35,968 nucleotides of DNA, taken from positions 1 through 35,968 of the forward strand of contig NAVB01000153.1 of the NCBI GenBank assembly GCA_002179805.1, in the 5' to 3' direction. The translations under genes and the position numbers were made by a program. The notes under the pieces are model-generated. The model was not told the origin of the DNA, did no database searches, and worked only from the letters and a program-made list of their open reading frames with translations. This document shows positions 1 through 10,700 of this stretch, in pieces. How positions within the stretch are numbered: the stretch's first letter is position 1; every line of letters starts with the position of its first letter. Source of the stretch: Acanthamoeba lenticulata. Lineage: Eukaryota; Discosea; Longamoebia; Acanthamoebidae.

Positions 1-347
1 TTTGGCAACTTGTTCCTGGTATGCTGATAGGGAAGGTATGGACTTGATTGGCGGTCAACATGTTCAAATTGCATGTGCAAAAAAAGAACATTCAAAATAT
101 CCCTAAGTAACCACACCTATTTCCAGTTCGAGTTGGCCATGGTGTGCTCAGAAGTCTCACCTCACACCATACACCTTGGAGCTATGGCCGTGTTTTTCGG
201 CCGCCATTCATCGCCAACCAAGGGCATCACACCATATGTAACAACAGTTTCAAAGCAAGCTGAAGTTCGGTCACCACTTACAAGTGGGCCTGCAGGTATG
301 TAAGTTCCGCCACGGGCAGAAGGGGAAGACATTTGGCACGACAGGCC
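1..347. other. Upstream flank of the first gene; no gene seen
   Basis: No convincing coding region, RNA gene or repeat array is visible here. The right part resembles the flank of the second paralog (about 1535-1756): both contain a GTGTTTTTCGGCC block, a GTTCGGTCACCACT block, a TGCAGGT step and a GGCACGACAGGCCAT block directly before the start codon. This indicates that the duplication that made the two paralogs included their 5' region. The ends of the duplicated unit were not determined. Confidence 0.5.
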
Positions 348-1469
348 ATGACGATGCAAGAAGCAGTGGGCCACCAGGTGAACGCTCAAGGGCAGCAGGA
401 GACCGAGTCCAGCCCTAGAGGCAAGGGCAAGCTTGGAGGCTTACACCTGCTCAGCAGGAGCAAGAGGGGCCTCACCGCACGCCTCAACACTCTCCTCGCT
501 TACTCCCCCGCGTCTTCTTCTTCTTCTTCACCGACCAGCCCATCTCCTTCACCATGCTGCACCTCTTCCTCCACTCCGCCATCGTCCAACGAGGAGATGA
601 TGAGGGAGATGAAGACGGCGGCCTCGACCAAGGCGCGCAACAACAACAGCGCCAACTTGAGCGGACTACGCAGGGTGCAGTCCTTCATCTATTGCGAGCC
701 CGACTCCAGCAAGAAGAAAAGCAACTCCAGTGCCAAGAAGGAGGCCAAGAAGGAGAAACGGAAGCAGAAGAAGGTGGCCAAGAGGAAGAAGCGTCACGAA
801 AAGCAGGAGAAGGAGAAAGAGGAGAAGTGCCTGACAAGCGAAGACCCCTACATCTTGCTCAGGGCGACTCCGGACATGAAGCAGACGGCCAGCGCCATCT
901 GGCACCTGAGCCCTCGCGCCCGAACTACACAGAAGTTTGACCTGACCGACTCCTCGAACATGAGCAAGGCCAGAGTGGAAGAAGGAGAAGGAGAAGGAGG
1001 CTTCCACGAGCGGCAAGAGGATGAAGCTCAGTTCATGGCGCTGGAGCGCGCGCGGGCACGGGCAATGTGGGTGCCCCCACTGGACTTCAAGAAGCTGCGA
1101 GATCAACCTCCACCACCAATGACCTCTCGCAAGGCCACACGCTCTCGAGCTGAACCACGGTCCCCGACGTCGACATCGACTTCCACATCCACGACGCCCA
1201 CGTCGTCTGCCCCAGCCCACATCATTTCGCCAAGCCCGCACGAGATGGAGCCACCACCCTCGCCAACTTCACCCCGCACGAGCAAGCGGAGCGTGTTGGT
1301 GGAGCTGCTGCGATGGCGGCGCGGCGGCCAAGGGGAGGACGGCGGACGAAGCCTGCCCCTCCCGTGGATCAGCCGCAACGGTAGTGTCGACAAAGAGGAC
1401 TTTAACCTGGCCGGCGCCTCCTTGGCCGCTGTGCGCCGAGAAGCCCGGCACGTTGTCGGTCTGCCATGA
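348..1469 (+). CDS. Unrecognised Lys-rich protein, tandem paralog A
   Basis: An intronless reading frame of 373 residues from the ATG at 348 (a second ATG at 354 aligns with that of the downstream paralog). No known domain is recognised. From N to C it has a GLTARLNTLLAYSP block, a Ser/Pro-rich stretch, LRRVQSFI, a strongly Lys/Glu-rich segment that looks helical and could act as a nuclear localisation signal, an ASAIWHLSPRARTTQK block, an EDEAQFMALERARARAMW block followed by VPPLDFKKL, a Ser/Thr/Pro-rich stretch, and a C-terminal block WISRNGSVDKEDFNLA ending in VRREARHVVGLP. All these blocks recur in the neighbouring gene while the spacers differ, which argues for selection on the protein and hence that the gene is real. 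No signal peptide or membrane segment is visible. Function unknown. Confidence 0.7.
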   Translation: MTMQEAVGHQVNAQGQQETESSPRGKGKLGGLHLLSRSKRGLTARLNTLLAYSPASSSSSSPTSPSPSPCCTSSSTPPSSNEEMMREMKTAASTKARNNNSANLSGLRRVQSFIYCEPDSSKKKSNSSAKKEAKKEKRKQKKVAKRKKRHEKQEKEKEEKCLTSEDPYILLRATPDMKQTASAIWHLSPRARTTQKFDLTDSSNMSKARVEEGEGEGGFHERQEDEAQFMALERARARAMWVPPLDFKKLRDQPPPPMTSRKATRSRAEPRSPTSTSTSTSTTPTSSAPAHIISPSPHEMEPPPSPTSPRTSKRSVLVELLRWRRGGQGEDGGRSLPLPWISRNGSVDKEDFNLAGASLAAVRREARHVVGLP

Positions 1470-1756
1470 AAATGGTTGACTTTTGGTCAATGGCCAGTCA
1501 ACCACATCTGTGCCGAGAAATAAAAAGTGGGTGATGTGTCCGGAGATGGTGTGCCTGAAGCGTTGCTTGTTGGCCTCTTCTGGGCAGCAAAGGTGTTTTG
1601 ACAGTGTTTTTCGGCCATTGTGCTTCATGAGCATAGGACAGGTCACCGCGACCATGTTGCTACACCAAACAAGGTTGCGTTCGGTCACCACTCGTTGTTG
1701 CAGGTTTACACCTATGCAAGTTGTTCAAGAAGGGACGTTAGGCACGACAGGCCATC
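1470..1756. other. Spacer between the two paralogs
   Basis: A 287 bp spacer with no convincing gene. It contains the 3' end of paralog A and the promoter side of paralog B, including the sequence blocks shared with the region upstream of paralog A. Both genes end with the same GGTCTGCCATGAAAAT sequence, after which the two copies diverge at once. Confidence 0.5.
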
Positions 1757-2956
1757 ATGATGCAAGCCGCCGTGGGCCACTACGATCAGGTGGAGACACC
1801 ACAGGAGGCCGAGGCCACCCCCAGAGGCAAGTGGCTCGGTGGCCTTCACCAGAAGAAGCTGCTCAGGAGGGGCCTCACCACGCGCCTCTCCACTCTCCTC
1901 GCCTACTCCCCCACGTCAACTGCTTCTTCATCATCGATAAACCGATCTCCTGACTCCGCACCATGCTGCACCTCCTCTTCCTCTTCTTCTTCCACTTTGG
2001 CATCGCCAAACGAGGAGCAAGACGTGATGATGATGAAGGAGATGAGGAAGGCGGCCCCGGCCAAGACGTGCAGCACCAACTTGAGGGACCACGCGCGACT
2101 GCGCAGGGTGCAGTCCTTCATCCATTCCTCGGGCGAGCACGACAATTACAAGAAGAAGAGCAACAACAGTGCCAAGAAGGAGGCCAAGCAGGAGGAGAAG
2201 CGCAAGCAGGAGAAGGTGGCCAAGGAGCTGGCCAAGAGGAAGAAGCGTCACCGAAAGAAGGAGAAGAAGAAGAAGAAGAAGGAGAAGCGTCTGACGCGCG
2301 ACGACTCCTACATCTTTCTACGTTCCTCCTCCAATGTTGCGACCCGCGTGAACATGAAGAGGACGGCCAGCGCCGTTTGGCACCTGAACCCGCGCGTCCT
2401 GTCCACGCAGAAGACCAACCACGAGGACAAGACCTTCTCAAACGTGGTCGAGGCTAGAGCAGAAGAAGAAGAGACCGCCGATGGCGACCACGAGCAGCAG
2501 GAGGATGAAGCCCAGGTCATGGCGCTGGAGCGCGCACGGGCACGGGCGGTGTGGGTGCCTCCACTGGACATCAAAAAGCTGCATGATCAACCTCCACCTT
2601 TGCCCACCACCACTGACCTCTCGACTACCTTGCGCATACGCCTTCGAGAGGTCCCACGGTCGCCCCCTTCGACATCAACTCCAACATCCACTACATCGTC
2701 GTCACCTGCTCGTAGCATAAATCTCGAGATGGAGCCGCCATCAGCGCAACTTCACCCCGCACGAGCAAAGCGGGGTGGATTGATGCAGCTCTTGCGGCGC
2801 GGAGGAGGCAGGGAGGCGGGCGGACGAAGCCACCACAGCCTGCCCCTCCTGTGGATCAGCCGCAACGGCAGCGTCGACAAAGAGGCCTTCAACCTGGCGA
2901 GCGCCTCCTTGGTCGCTGTGCGCCGTGAAGCGCGGCACGTTCTTGGTCTGCCATGA
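1757..2956 (+). CDS. Unrecognised Lys-rich protein, tandem paralog B
   Basis: An intronless frame of 399 residues, start-to-start distance 1,409 bp from paralog A. It repeats the order of conserved blocks: GLTTRLSTLLAYSP, LRRVQSFI, a Lys-rich segment longer than in copy A (runs of Lys around 2245-2290), ASAVWHLNPRVLSTQK, EDEAQVMALERARARAVW with VPPLDIKKL, and the C-terminal WISRNGSVDKEAFNLA ... VRREARHVLGLP. Insertions and deletions fall mainly in the Ser/Thr/Pro spacers, as expected for diverged duplicates under purifying selection. No database family is recognised and no membrane segment is visible. The start could be the ATG at 1757 or the adjacent ATG at 1760. The next gene starts only 70 bp downstream. 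Confidence 0.7.
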   Translation: MMQAAVGHYDQVETPQEAEATPRGKWLGGLHQKKLLRRGLTTRLSTLLAYSPTSTASSSSINRSPDSAPCCTSSSSSSSTLASPNEEQDVMMMKEMRKAAPAKTCSTNLRDHARLRRVQSFIHSSGEHDNYKKKSNNSAKKEAKQEEKRKQEKVAKELAKRKKRHRKKEKKKKKKEKRLTRDDSYIFLRSSSNVATRVNMKRTASAVWHLNPRVLSTQKTNHEDKTFSNVVEARAEEEETADGDHEQQEDEAQVMALERARARAVWVPPLDIKKLHDQPPPLPTTTDLSTTLRIRLREVPRSPPSTSTPTSTTSSSPARSINLEMEPPSAQLHPARAKRGGLMQLLRRGGGREAGGRSHHSLPLLWISRNGSVDKEAFNLASASLVAVRREARHVLGLP

Positions 2957-3026
2957 AAATAAAAAAAAAGGAAAGAAAAAGCAAAAAGAATAACGCACAC
3001 AAGAAGAGGACGAAGGAGGCACAGAG

Positions 3027-3923
3027 ATGTTGCTCCGGTATGCGTTCCTGCATGGGTTCGCCTCGAGCCCCAAGACCCGGAAGGGCACTCTCCTCGCTGC
3101 GGCGTTTGCCGGGTGGGAGCAGGTCCCGGAGGAGGACGGCACCACCCGTGGTGGTCGTGGTGAAGTGACGTTGCACCTGCCCGACCTCAACCAGCCGTCC
3201 TTCGGCCGCCTCACCTACACCGACGCGCTCGCCGCCCTCGACCGCCTCCACGAGTCTGAACTCGCCCTCTCCGGCGTCAACGAAGGTGCGGCCCTGCCCT
3301 GTTGACGGCTTCCTCTTCTTCAAGCGTGGTGGCCTCACCACCCCCCGGGGCGGGACAACAGGCGAGCTCAAGTGGTGCCTCATCGGCTCGTCGATGGGCG
3401 GCTATCTGGCGGCCCGCTGGGCCGAGCTCCACCCCGACCGCGTGCACAAGGCCCTCCTGCTCTGCCCCGGTACACATGTCGCGCGCGTGCTGTGGGCCGC
3501 ACACACGCACAACACTGACAATGCCGCGTGTGTGCGTGCACAGGCTTTGACCTGCCCAGCCGCTGGCCGGTCATGTTCGGCCAGGTGGCCTTTCGCCAGT
3601 GGCGCGAGAAGGGCTTCCTAACCATGCCCGACGCGAACAAGGTGCTGACTCCGCTGCACTACCGCTTCATCGAGGACTCGACCTTCAACCACCCGACCTT
3701 CCCGTCGCCCAGCTGCCCGGTCTCCATCATCCACGGGACGAGGGACGACACGGTCCCGGTGGACACCAGCCGCGCGTTTGTTAGGCAAAGCCCGCAGTTG
3801 CGCACGCTGCGGGAGGTCGACGACGGCCACGACTTGCTGGCCTCCATGGACATCATCGAGAACGAGGCCCTTGACTTCTTCAAACTTCGGCCGAAGCAGA
3901 AGAAGACCCCAGAAGAAGCGTGA
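3027..3923 (+). CDS. Small alpha/beta hydrolase (esterase-like), 3 exons
   Basis: Exons 3027-3285, 3362-3469 and 3544-3923 (both introns GT-AG, phase 1) give 248 residues, a normal size for the short single-domain YqiA/esterase-like alpha/beta hydrolases. The protein opens with YAFLHGFASSPKTRKG, the oxyanion-hole HGF region. It has the nucleophile elbow GSSMGG (Ser), the acid region IIHGTRDDTVP (Asp) and a late DDGHDLL (His), so a complete Ser-Asp-His triad is visible. No signal peptide is seen, which suggests a cytosolic enzyme. Substrate cannot be inferred; related proteins cleave carboxyl esters or thioesters. The second intron (3470-3543) is one of the CA/CG-alternating introns common in this part of the window. 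The gene follows paralog B by 70 bp and precedes the HECT gene closely on the same strand. Confidence 0.85.
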
Positions 3924-3941
3924 TGCATGGTGTAGCTCTTC

Positions 3942-6900
3942 ATGGACCCCGTTTCACTTTGTTACAGTTTCGCCGAAGGCATTGCCTCTTTCTTTATTGC
4001 AGCCAACAACGTGCACAACAACCTGCTGCTGGCCCAGCTAGTGTTGGCCACCGAGCATGATGTTGTTTGCGTTGTGGGTTGGAGGCCTTTGCCTGACGTT
4101 GGCCGTCCTCCAGTTGGCTTTGTTCCTCAGCGCCAGGCCCTGGCTGCCCTCCCAGCTTTATCACTCTTCCCCCTTGGTGCGCGTGCTGGTGGGCATTGTC
4201 GTGAACGCCTGGTTCATCTTAATCTGCTCGCCTACGCGCTATCGACCCCAGCCCCGCCCGGCCACCCGACGATTACGCGACCACAATCAAGATGTAAACC
4301 GAGCAGGCAACTGGCTGCGCTCGTCTCTGCCACCACTTCGTCGAGTCCTTGACCCCAGAGGAAGCCTGCCCTGGGGGTCTGGCATCGAGCGGCAGCCAGG
4401 CCAGGCGGGCCAGAGCCTCACCTTCTCCGTCATCGTACCCCCCCCCTTTCTACTTGCATCAAATCGAAAGTTCTTGTTGTGGATGGGTTTTTCACTTTCG
4501 CCACTGGGGCTCCAGTTGCTAAGCTGGGGCGGCGAGCCTTACACTGAGGCGCTCGAGCAGGAGCTGAGGGCGACCATCGTCGGGACGGCCACCCTCATCC
4601 CCACCATCAACCGCAAAGGCAACGGTACGCCTTATGCGCCGTTGGCTTTGCCATGGCAGATCATTGACCAGCAGCTCTTCGTCTACTTCATCTTTTTTGC
4701 CTCTACTTCTCTTCTTCTTCATCCTACAGGCACCTACGAAGTGACTTACACAGCACGCAAGGCGGGCACCTACTACATCACCCTCTTGGCCAACAACAAG
4801 CAACTGGGCGACAGCCCCTACGTCGTCAACATCAAGCCTGGTGCTCTACAACCTTCCCCCCCCCTTCCTTTGCCGCCACTACGACGACTACATGCTCAGC
4901 TGACTCCCGTCTGGGCCGACGCACCAGGACCTATCGACGCACGACACTGCACGGTTCGAGGGCCTGGCCTCGGGCCGCTGGCCCTCCCCAGCAAGCAAGA
5001 GACCCACTTCGTCCTACGCGCGGCTGACGCATTTGGCAACGCGCGAGACAAGGGCGGACCAGCGCGCTTCCGGCTCGAGGCCAAGGGCGTCAGCGCCAAG
5101 AAGGGCAACAGCCCGTGGGCCCGCGCGCTGGCCCTCGACGTGCAAGACAACAACGACGGGACGTACCGCCTGGGCTTCCGCCCGCGCTCGGGCTTCCTCC
5201 GCCTGAGCCTCGGCCTTCTTCCCGCCGTGGACAACAATGACGCCGCGGTCGACGTCGCAGCCGACGCCATCGAGCACCAGCACGAGGAAGCCGTCATCGT
5301 CCCCAACGGCGAGTGGGGCCTCGTCGTCCTCAAGGGTTCGCTACTCGAGCTCGGGGCTGTTGCTGACGTGGCCCATGATGCTGACGTGGCGAAATTTCGT
5401 GTCCCCAGCCAAGCAGATGGCTGCACTCCAAACCAACCTGGAGAAGAAGCGATTCTACTTCAAGGCCAGCCATAATGGCTCCACTGTCTGGATCTACATC
5501 ACCACCAAGGTGCGCTTCCTTTCTGTCGACTGGGCTTTCGATCGAAAACTGCTCTGCTGCTCGCTGATTGGCCTCGCCTTCCAGCAAATCGCGTTATACA
5601 CGTACTTTATGGGGATCGTGGCCCGGCGGCTTCGGGCCACCCGCCTGCATAGGTCGCTTAAGGTGGCGGTTGACGCAGCCTCAACGACCGACTTCACGAT
5701 CGACCTGGACGACGGCCAGCCAGCGCTGGCCTTTGCCTCACGCGAGCGCGACGTCTTCTACGCCACCTTCAGCGCGTTCGTCCACCGCAGCGGCCTCACG
5801 AGCCAGAGCTTTGACGAGCGCCAGCAGCTGCTCTTCGAGGAGCTCGGCAAGCAGTCCGCCGCCTCTGGCGCCAACACGCAATGTGCGTCCCGCGCGTGTG
5901 CGCGCGTGTGTGTGTGCGGTGGAGTGACACGCGCGTGCGTGTGTGCGTGTGTGCGGTGCAGATGAGGTGACAGCCAAACGGGCGGACATGCTGCAGACGC
6001 TGCTTGGCCTGACCCGCCAGCCCGTCGACTTGTGGCAGCGAAAGTGGAAGGCACACACGCACCGCACACACGCACATGCCGCACACACGCCAGCTGACAC
6101 GCACATACGCACACACGCGCGCGTGCGTTTCACCACCAGGTGACGTTCGAGGGCGAGCCGGGCTACGACGCCGGCGGGCTCCTGCGCGAGTTCTTTTCGG
6201 TGATGGCCCGCGAGGCCTTCAAGCGCGAGGCGCGCCTCTTTGCCCCGCTCGGCGCCGACGACGACGCGGCCACGCGCAGCGTCCACCCGTGTCCGGCCCG
6301 GCGCCCGGCCAGCGGCAGCGGCAGCGACCAGCAGCCCGAGGCCGAAGACGGCAAGAAGACCGGCAGCAAGCGCAAGAAGCTGTTCGGCTGGCTCGGCGGC
6401 GGCTCGGCCAAGGCGCAGGACGACGACAAGGCGCTGATGGACCTCTACCGCGGCTGCGGCCTTCTCCTCGCGTGCGTGCGCCCTGTAGGTGCTTGTGTGT
6501 CGTTCGTGCGGGAATGTCTGACACGACACGACACGACACGCGCGCGTGTGTGCGCATAAACAGGAAGACGATCTGGGACGCGGCGGTGCACAAGTCGGTG
6601 CACTTGGTCGACGTCCACCTCACACGAAGCCTCCGCAAGCAGCTGCTCGGCCTGCCGCCCCACTTCACCGACTGGCAGACCGATGACCCCCAGGTTGACC
6701 GCCGCACGACACACACGCACATACATGCATGCATGTGCGCATGACACGACACACGCGCTCACAGCACATGACACGCGCGCAGTTTTACATGTCCAAGGTC
6801 AAGTACCTGCTGGAGAACGACCCGGCCGACCTGGAGATGACCTTTGTCGAGGAGCTGTTTGACGAGGCGGGCGCCCCGGCGGGCGAAGTCGAGCTCAAGC

Positions 6901-7598
6901 CCGGCGGGCGGCACATCGCTGTCACCGAAGCCAACCGCATCGAATACCTCCACCTCCTCGCGTGCGTCTCCTTTTCATGGCATGACACACACGCGCAACA
7001 CACGACAACACGCGCGTGCGTGCGGCGGTGGCTGATGGCGGTGGGCGGCGACAGGCGGTATCGGCTGCAGACGAGCGTGGAGGCGCGGCTCGAGGCCTTC
7101 AAGGAGGGCTTCCACGCGCTCGTGCCGGAGCAGCTGCTCGGCATGTTTGACGAGGACGAGCTAGAGCTGCTCCTCTCGGGCCTGCCGACGATCCACCTCG
7201 ACGACCTGCGGGCCAACGTGCGCTACAATGGCTGGAGCCAGTCGGACGAGGTCATCGTCTGGTTCTGGGCCGCCGTCGAGAGCTTCAACGACGAGGAACG
7301 CGCACGGCTCGTGCAGTTCATTACCGGCTCGTCCAAAGTGCCCCTCGGCGGCTTCGCGGCGCTCAGCACGCCCATCACCATCAGCAAGGTGCGCGATCAA
7401 TTGCTTTCGCGCGTGTGTCGTGTCGTGCGCTTATGCGCGGGGTGAGGGGCGACACAGGTGTACAGCAACGACACACTGCCGCAAGCGTCGACGTGCTTCA
7501 ACCGGCTCAACCTGCCGGCCTACTCGTCCTTCACCGTCCTCTCCGAACGGCTCCTCTACGCCGTCAACGAGGGCTCCGAGGGCTTCGGCTTCGCCTGA
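3942..7598 (+). CDS. Filamin-repeat HECT E3 ubiquitin ligase
   Basis: Phase-consistent exons are 4252-4293, 4359-4434, 4516-4624, 4730-4840, 4928-5335, 5409-5509, 5585-5882, 5962-6050, 6140-6471, 6564-6693, 6783-6961, 7055-7388 and 7458-7598. The 5' end is uncertain; an ATG at 3942 is the best upstream candidate and needs a phase-2 splice into 4252. Two immunoglobulin-like filamin repeats come first ([20 protein letters not shown], then [17 protein letters not shown] leading into the second), followed by a HECT domain. Its N-lobe starts at [19 protein letters not shown] and continues with [17 protein letters not shown]. The catalytic Cys lies in [16 protein letters not shown] (TGC 7494-7496), close to the C-terminus as in all HECT ligases. 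HECT enzymes take ubiquitin from E2 onto this Cys and pass it to substrates. The filamin-plus-HECT layout matches animal AREL1 and Dictyostelium hectfilamin. The intron 6051-6139 appears to use a GC donor. Confidence 0.85.
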
Positions 7599-7749
7599 AG
7601 ATGTGTTTTAAAAAAGTATTATTTATCATCTATTATTTAAAGACAACAATTTAAACAAAATACTTTTTTTCCGGTCATGTTTTTGTTTGTATTTTCTGGG
7701 TTGATTACAGGAGCCGGGATCAAATGCTCTTCCTCGTCCAAAACTGTTT
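7599..7749. other. Convergent 3' spacer, HECT / SF3B1
   Basis: An AT-rich 151 bp spacer between two genes that converge. It must hold both 3' untranslated regions and polyadenylation sites. No separate gene is visible. Confidence 0.6.
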
Positions 7750-10700
7750 TTAGAGGAAGTAGTCGAGCTCAGCGCGGCGGTAGTCAGCGAGGTCCACCGC
7801 CTTGGACGAGGAGGAGCCTGAGGAGTGGGCGGGATGGGCCGCAGAGTCGTCGAGCTGGTCGAGGCGCGGGTAGGCCGGGATGAGGGCGTCCTGGGCGCCG
7901 ATGTAGAGGAGGTTGTAGATCTTCCAGTAGACGGTGCGGACCTTGCGGGCCGGGTGGAAGAGGCCCTGGAGCGCGTACTGGAGGACGACCGACGGGCCGA
8001 GGGCGACGCGCGAGGCCTCGATGGCCTCCATGACGGCGTTAATGACGTGGGGCGAGGTCTCAAAGATGTTGGGCCACACGTAGTTGAGGAGGTGGAGGAT
8101 GGCGTCCTCGCACGAGAGGCCCTGCACGCCGAGGCCCATGTGCTTGACGACCGTGCAGGCCGTCTGGCGGTGGACCAGGTCGCGGTCGATCAGGGCGTCC
8201 TCAAGGAGCGGCGTGACGGCGTAGCAGTAGTCCTTGCCCATCTCGCCGATGTACTCAAAGAGGAAGGAGAGGGCCTTGAGCACGCCGTTCTGCACGTTGA
8301 GCTCCGGGACGCGGTACTCGTTCATGAGGGCCGGGAGCACGGTGAAGGGCTGGCAGGTCTCGGCCACGATGGCGATGGCCACGGTCGTGCAGACGCGGTT
8401 CTGGCGCTCCTGGACCTTGAGGTTGTTGAGCAGCGTGGCGAGCACGTCCTGCGGGCCGATGGCCTTGGCGATGTAGCCAAACGTGTTGACCGTCGCGCGC
8501 CGGATGGCCTTCTTGTGGGCCTTGAGCATGTCGAGCAGCTCAAAGCAGATCCGCATCCACTCGCGCGCCGCGACGTACTCGGCGCCGCGATCGGCGATAC
8601 GGCCGACGAGGTCGATGCAGTTCTCCTGCACCTTCTCGTGGCGGTTCTTGAGGATGGGCGTCAGCCGCGGGAGCAGGTCCTTGATGGGCGGCGTCATCTT
8701 CTCCATGCCGATCACGTTGACGATGGCCTTGAGCCCGCCCAGGATCGAACCCAGCACCTCGGGGTACTCCTCGCCCAGGTACTCGTAGAGGACGACGCCC
8801 AAGTGGCCCATGAGCTTCTCCTCGCCGCAGGTCTTCATCACGGGCGAGATCCGCGCGATCAGGTCGGCCGCCTGCTGGCGCACCTTGGCCGACTTGTTGT
8901 TGAGGCGCCACTTGATCGTGCCGGCGATCTGCGGGAGGTAGGCCTTGCACCTGAGGTTGAGCGCGTTGACGACGGTGCCAAAGCCGTTGAGGATGGCGTT
9001 GGACGAGTCCTCCGAGGTCTGCTCCTGGAAGGCGTAGAGGATGCCGTCGATGAGCTGTTCCTCGAGCCGCGCGTCCACGTCCGACGCGCCGAGCTGCTGG
9101 ATGACGCGGTCGACGGTCTCCATGACCATCTTGCGGTAGGGCTCGGACTCGTCCTTGAGGTCGTCCACGATGCGCCCGACGATCTCGGCGGCGCCCACCT
9201 TGGCCGCGAGCTCGACGGTCGTGTCCACGAGCTGCCGGTAGTTGCGGCGGTCGAGCGCCATCCGGCGGATCCAGAAGCACTTGAAGAACTCGGGCAGGAT
9301 CTCGTCCCGCACGTACTGCGCCGTGACGCCCTCCGTGGCGACGCACTGCTTGACGACCTTGAGCACGATCTTCTTCATCTCCTCGTCGGGCGACGCAAAC
9401 TCGCGGATGAGGATCACCATTACCTCCTTCGTGTAATAGTTGGCGTACTCGGCGTCCATCAGCGGGATGATGAACCCGATGGCCTTGAGGAACGCCGCCA
9501 GGCCCTTGCCTCGGTGCTTGCGGATGCCGTACCAGAGCGGCTTGAGCACGACGTCAAAGGACTCGATGCCGTAGGGCGTCGCGGCCTCGGCCAGCGCGGC
9601 GATCGACAACGCCGTGATGGTTCGCACCTTTTGCTGCTCGTCCTCGAGGCCGTGCTTGATGATGTCCACCAGGCTCTTCAGGTGCGGCAGCACGGCGCAG
9701 CCCATGAGGATCGCGATCTGCTGCACGATCTTGATGCCCGTGTGTCGCGCCTGCCACGACTTCTTGCTCTGGCACACGGCCCGCAGGAAAGGCAGCAGGG
9801 CCGGGATGCCCAGGGCCGAGGCGACGACGGAGAAGGCTCGCGCGGTCGTGTTGCGGACGTACTCGTCGACGTTGTCGATGTCCGGCCGCATGGTGGCGAT
9901 CATCGTGGCCAGGCCGGCGGCCTTGCTCAGGTTGGAGATGATCTCGCGGCCCTCGACACGAGCGTAGTAGTCCTCGTCGATGAGCAGCGGCTCGATGACG
10001 ACGAGGATGTTGTGAACGAAAGGCCTGACGAGGTCGTCGAGCTTGTACAAGATGCGGTCGATCACCTTGACCAGAAGATGGCGCTCCTGGTCCTCGAGGG
10101 TGGGCGACATAAGAAGCGGGAGGATCTGATTGAACAGCGGCCCAGGACCGAATTCGCGAGCCTTGTCGGTGATCTGGCGAAGGGCCTGCTTTCGCATGGG
10201 GGGCGTGCCATTCTTGATCTTGAGAAGCAACTTCATGATCTTGCGCTCCTTCTGCTCTTCTACGCTGAGCTCCTCCTCGTTGACATCCTGGAGCAGAGCC
10301 TCAAAGTAAGGCTTGTCCTCGGGTTTGATGGCGGGAAGATTGCCCATGGGCTGCTCAAGATCGACACCAGCCCCAGAGCCCGACGACGAGGCCAGGTCCT
10401 CCTCGGCCATCATGAAGCCGCCATCCTCGGCTCGCGGCGTCGGGGTCCACATAATCTTGCGCGCCGGTGTGCGAATAGGCTTGTAGGTTGCGGGCGGCTC
10501 GAGAATTTTGTAGCCCTCTGATGGCATCATCTCGTCGAGTTCCTCATCCGTAAGGGGCTTGTTCCTCTCGTCCACATCGCGCTCCCAGCGCATCGCATGC
10601 ATCTGCTCGGGCGTCATGAATTGGAGCTGCGATGGTGTGGGCGTCTGAATGTTGGCGAAATTGCCGACCGGCGTGGCCCCCATGGCGTCGAATGAAAGCC

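Noticed and set aside
4057..5475. Continuous frame across the filamin region with a hydrophobic start
   Set aside because: It runs through several introns identified by phase and by filamin conservation; the hydrophobic N-terminus (4057-4225) does not belong to filamin-HECT proteins. A small separate membrane protein could not be supported.
5758..6529. His/Arg/Ala-rich minus-strand frames over the HECT exons
   Set aside because: Their composition comes from alternating CA/CG introns and the antisense of GC-rich exons.
7825..10521. Open frame of 898 codons on the plus strand, antisense to SF3B1
   Set aside because: It is the mirror of a highly conserved, GC3-biased gene; its predicted protein is a monotonous Asp/Val/Arg/Leu-rich shadow without any domain.
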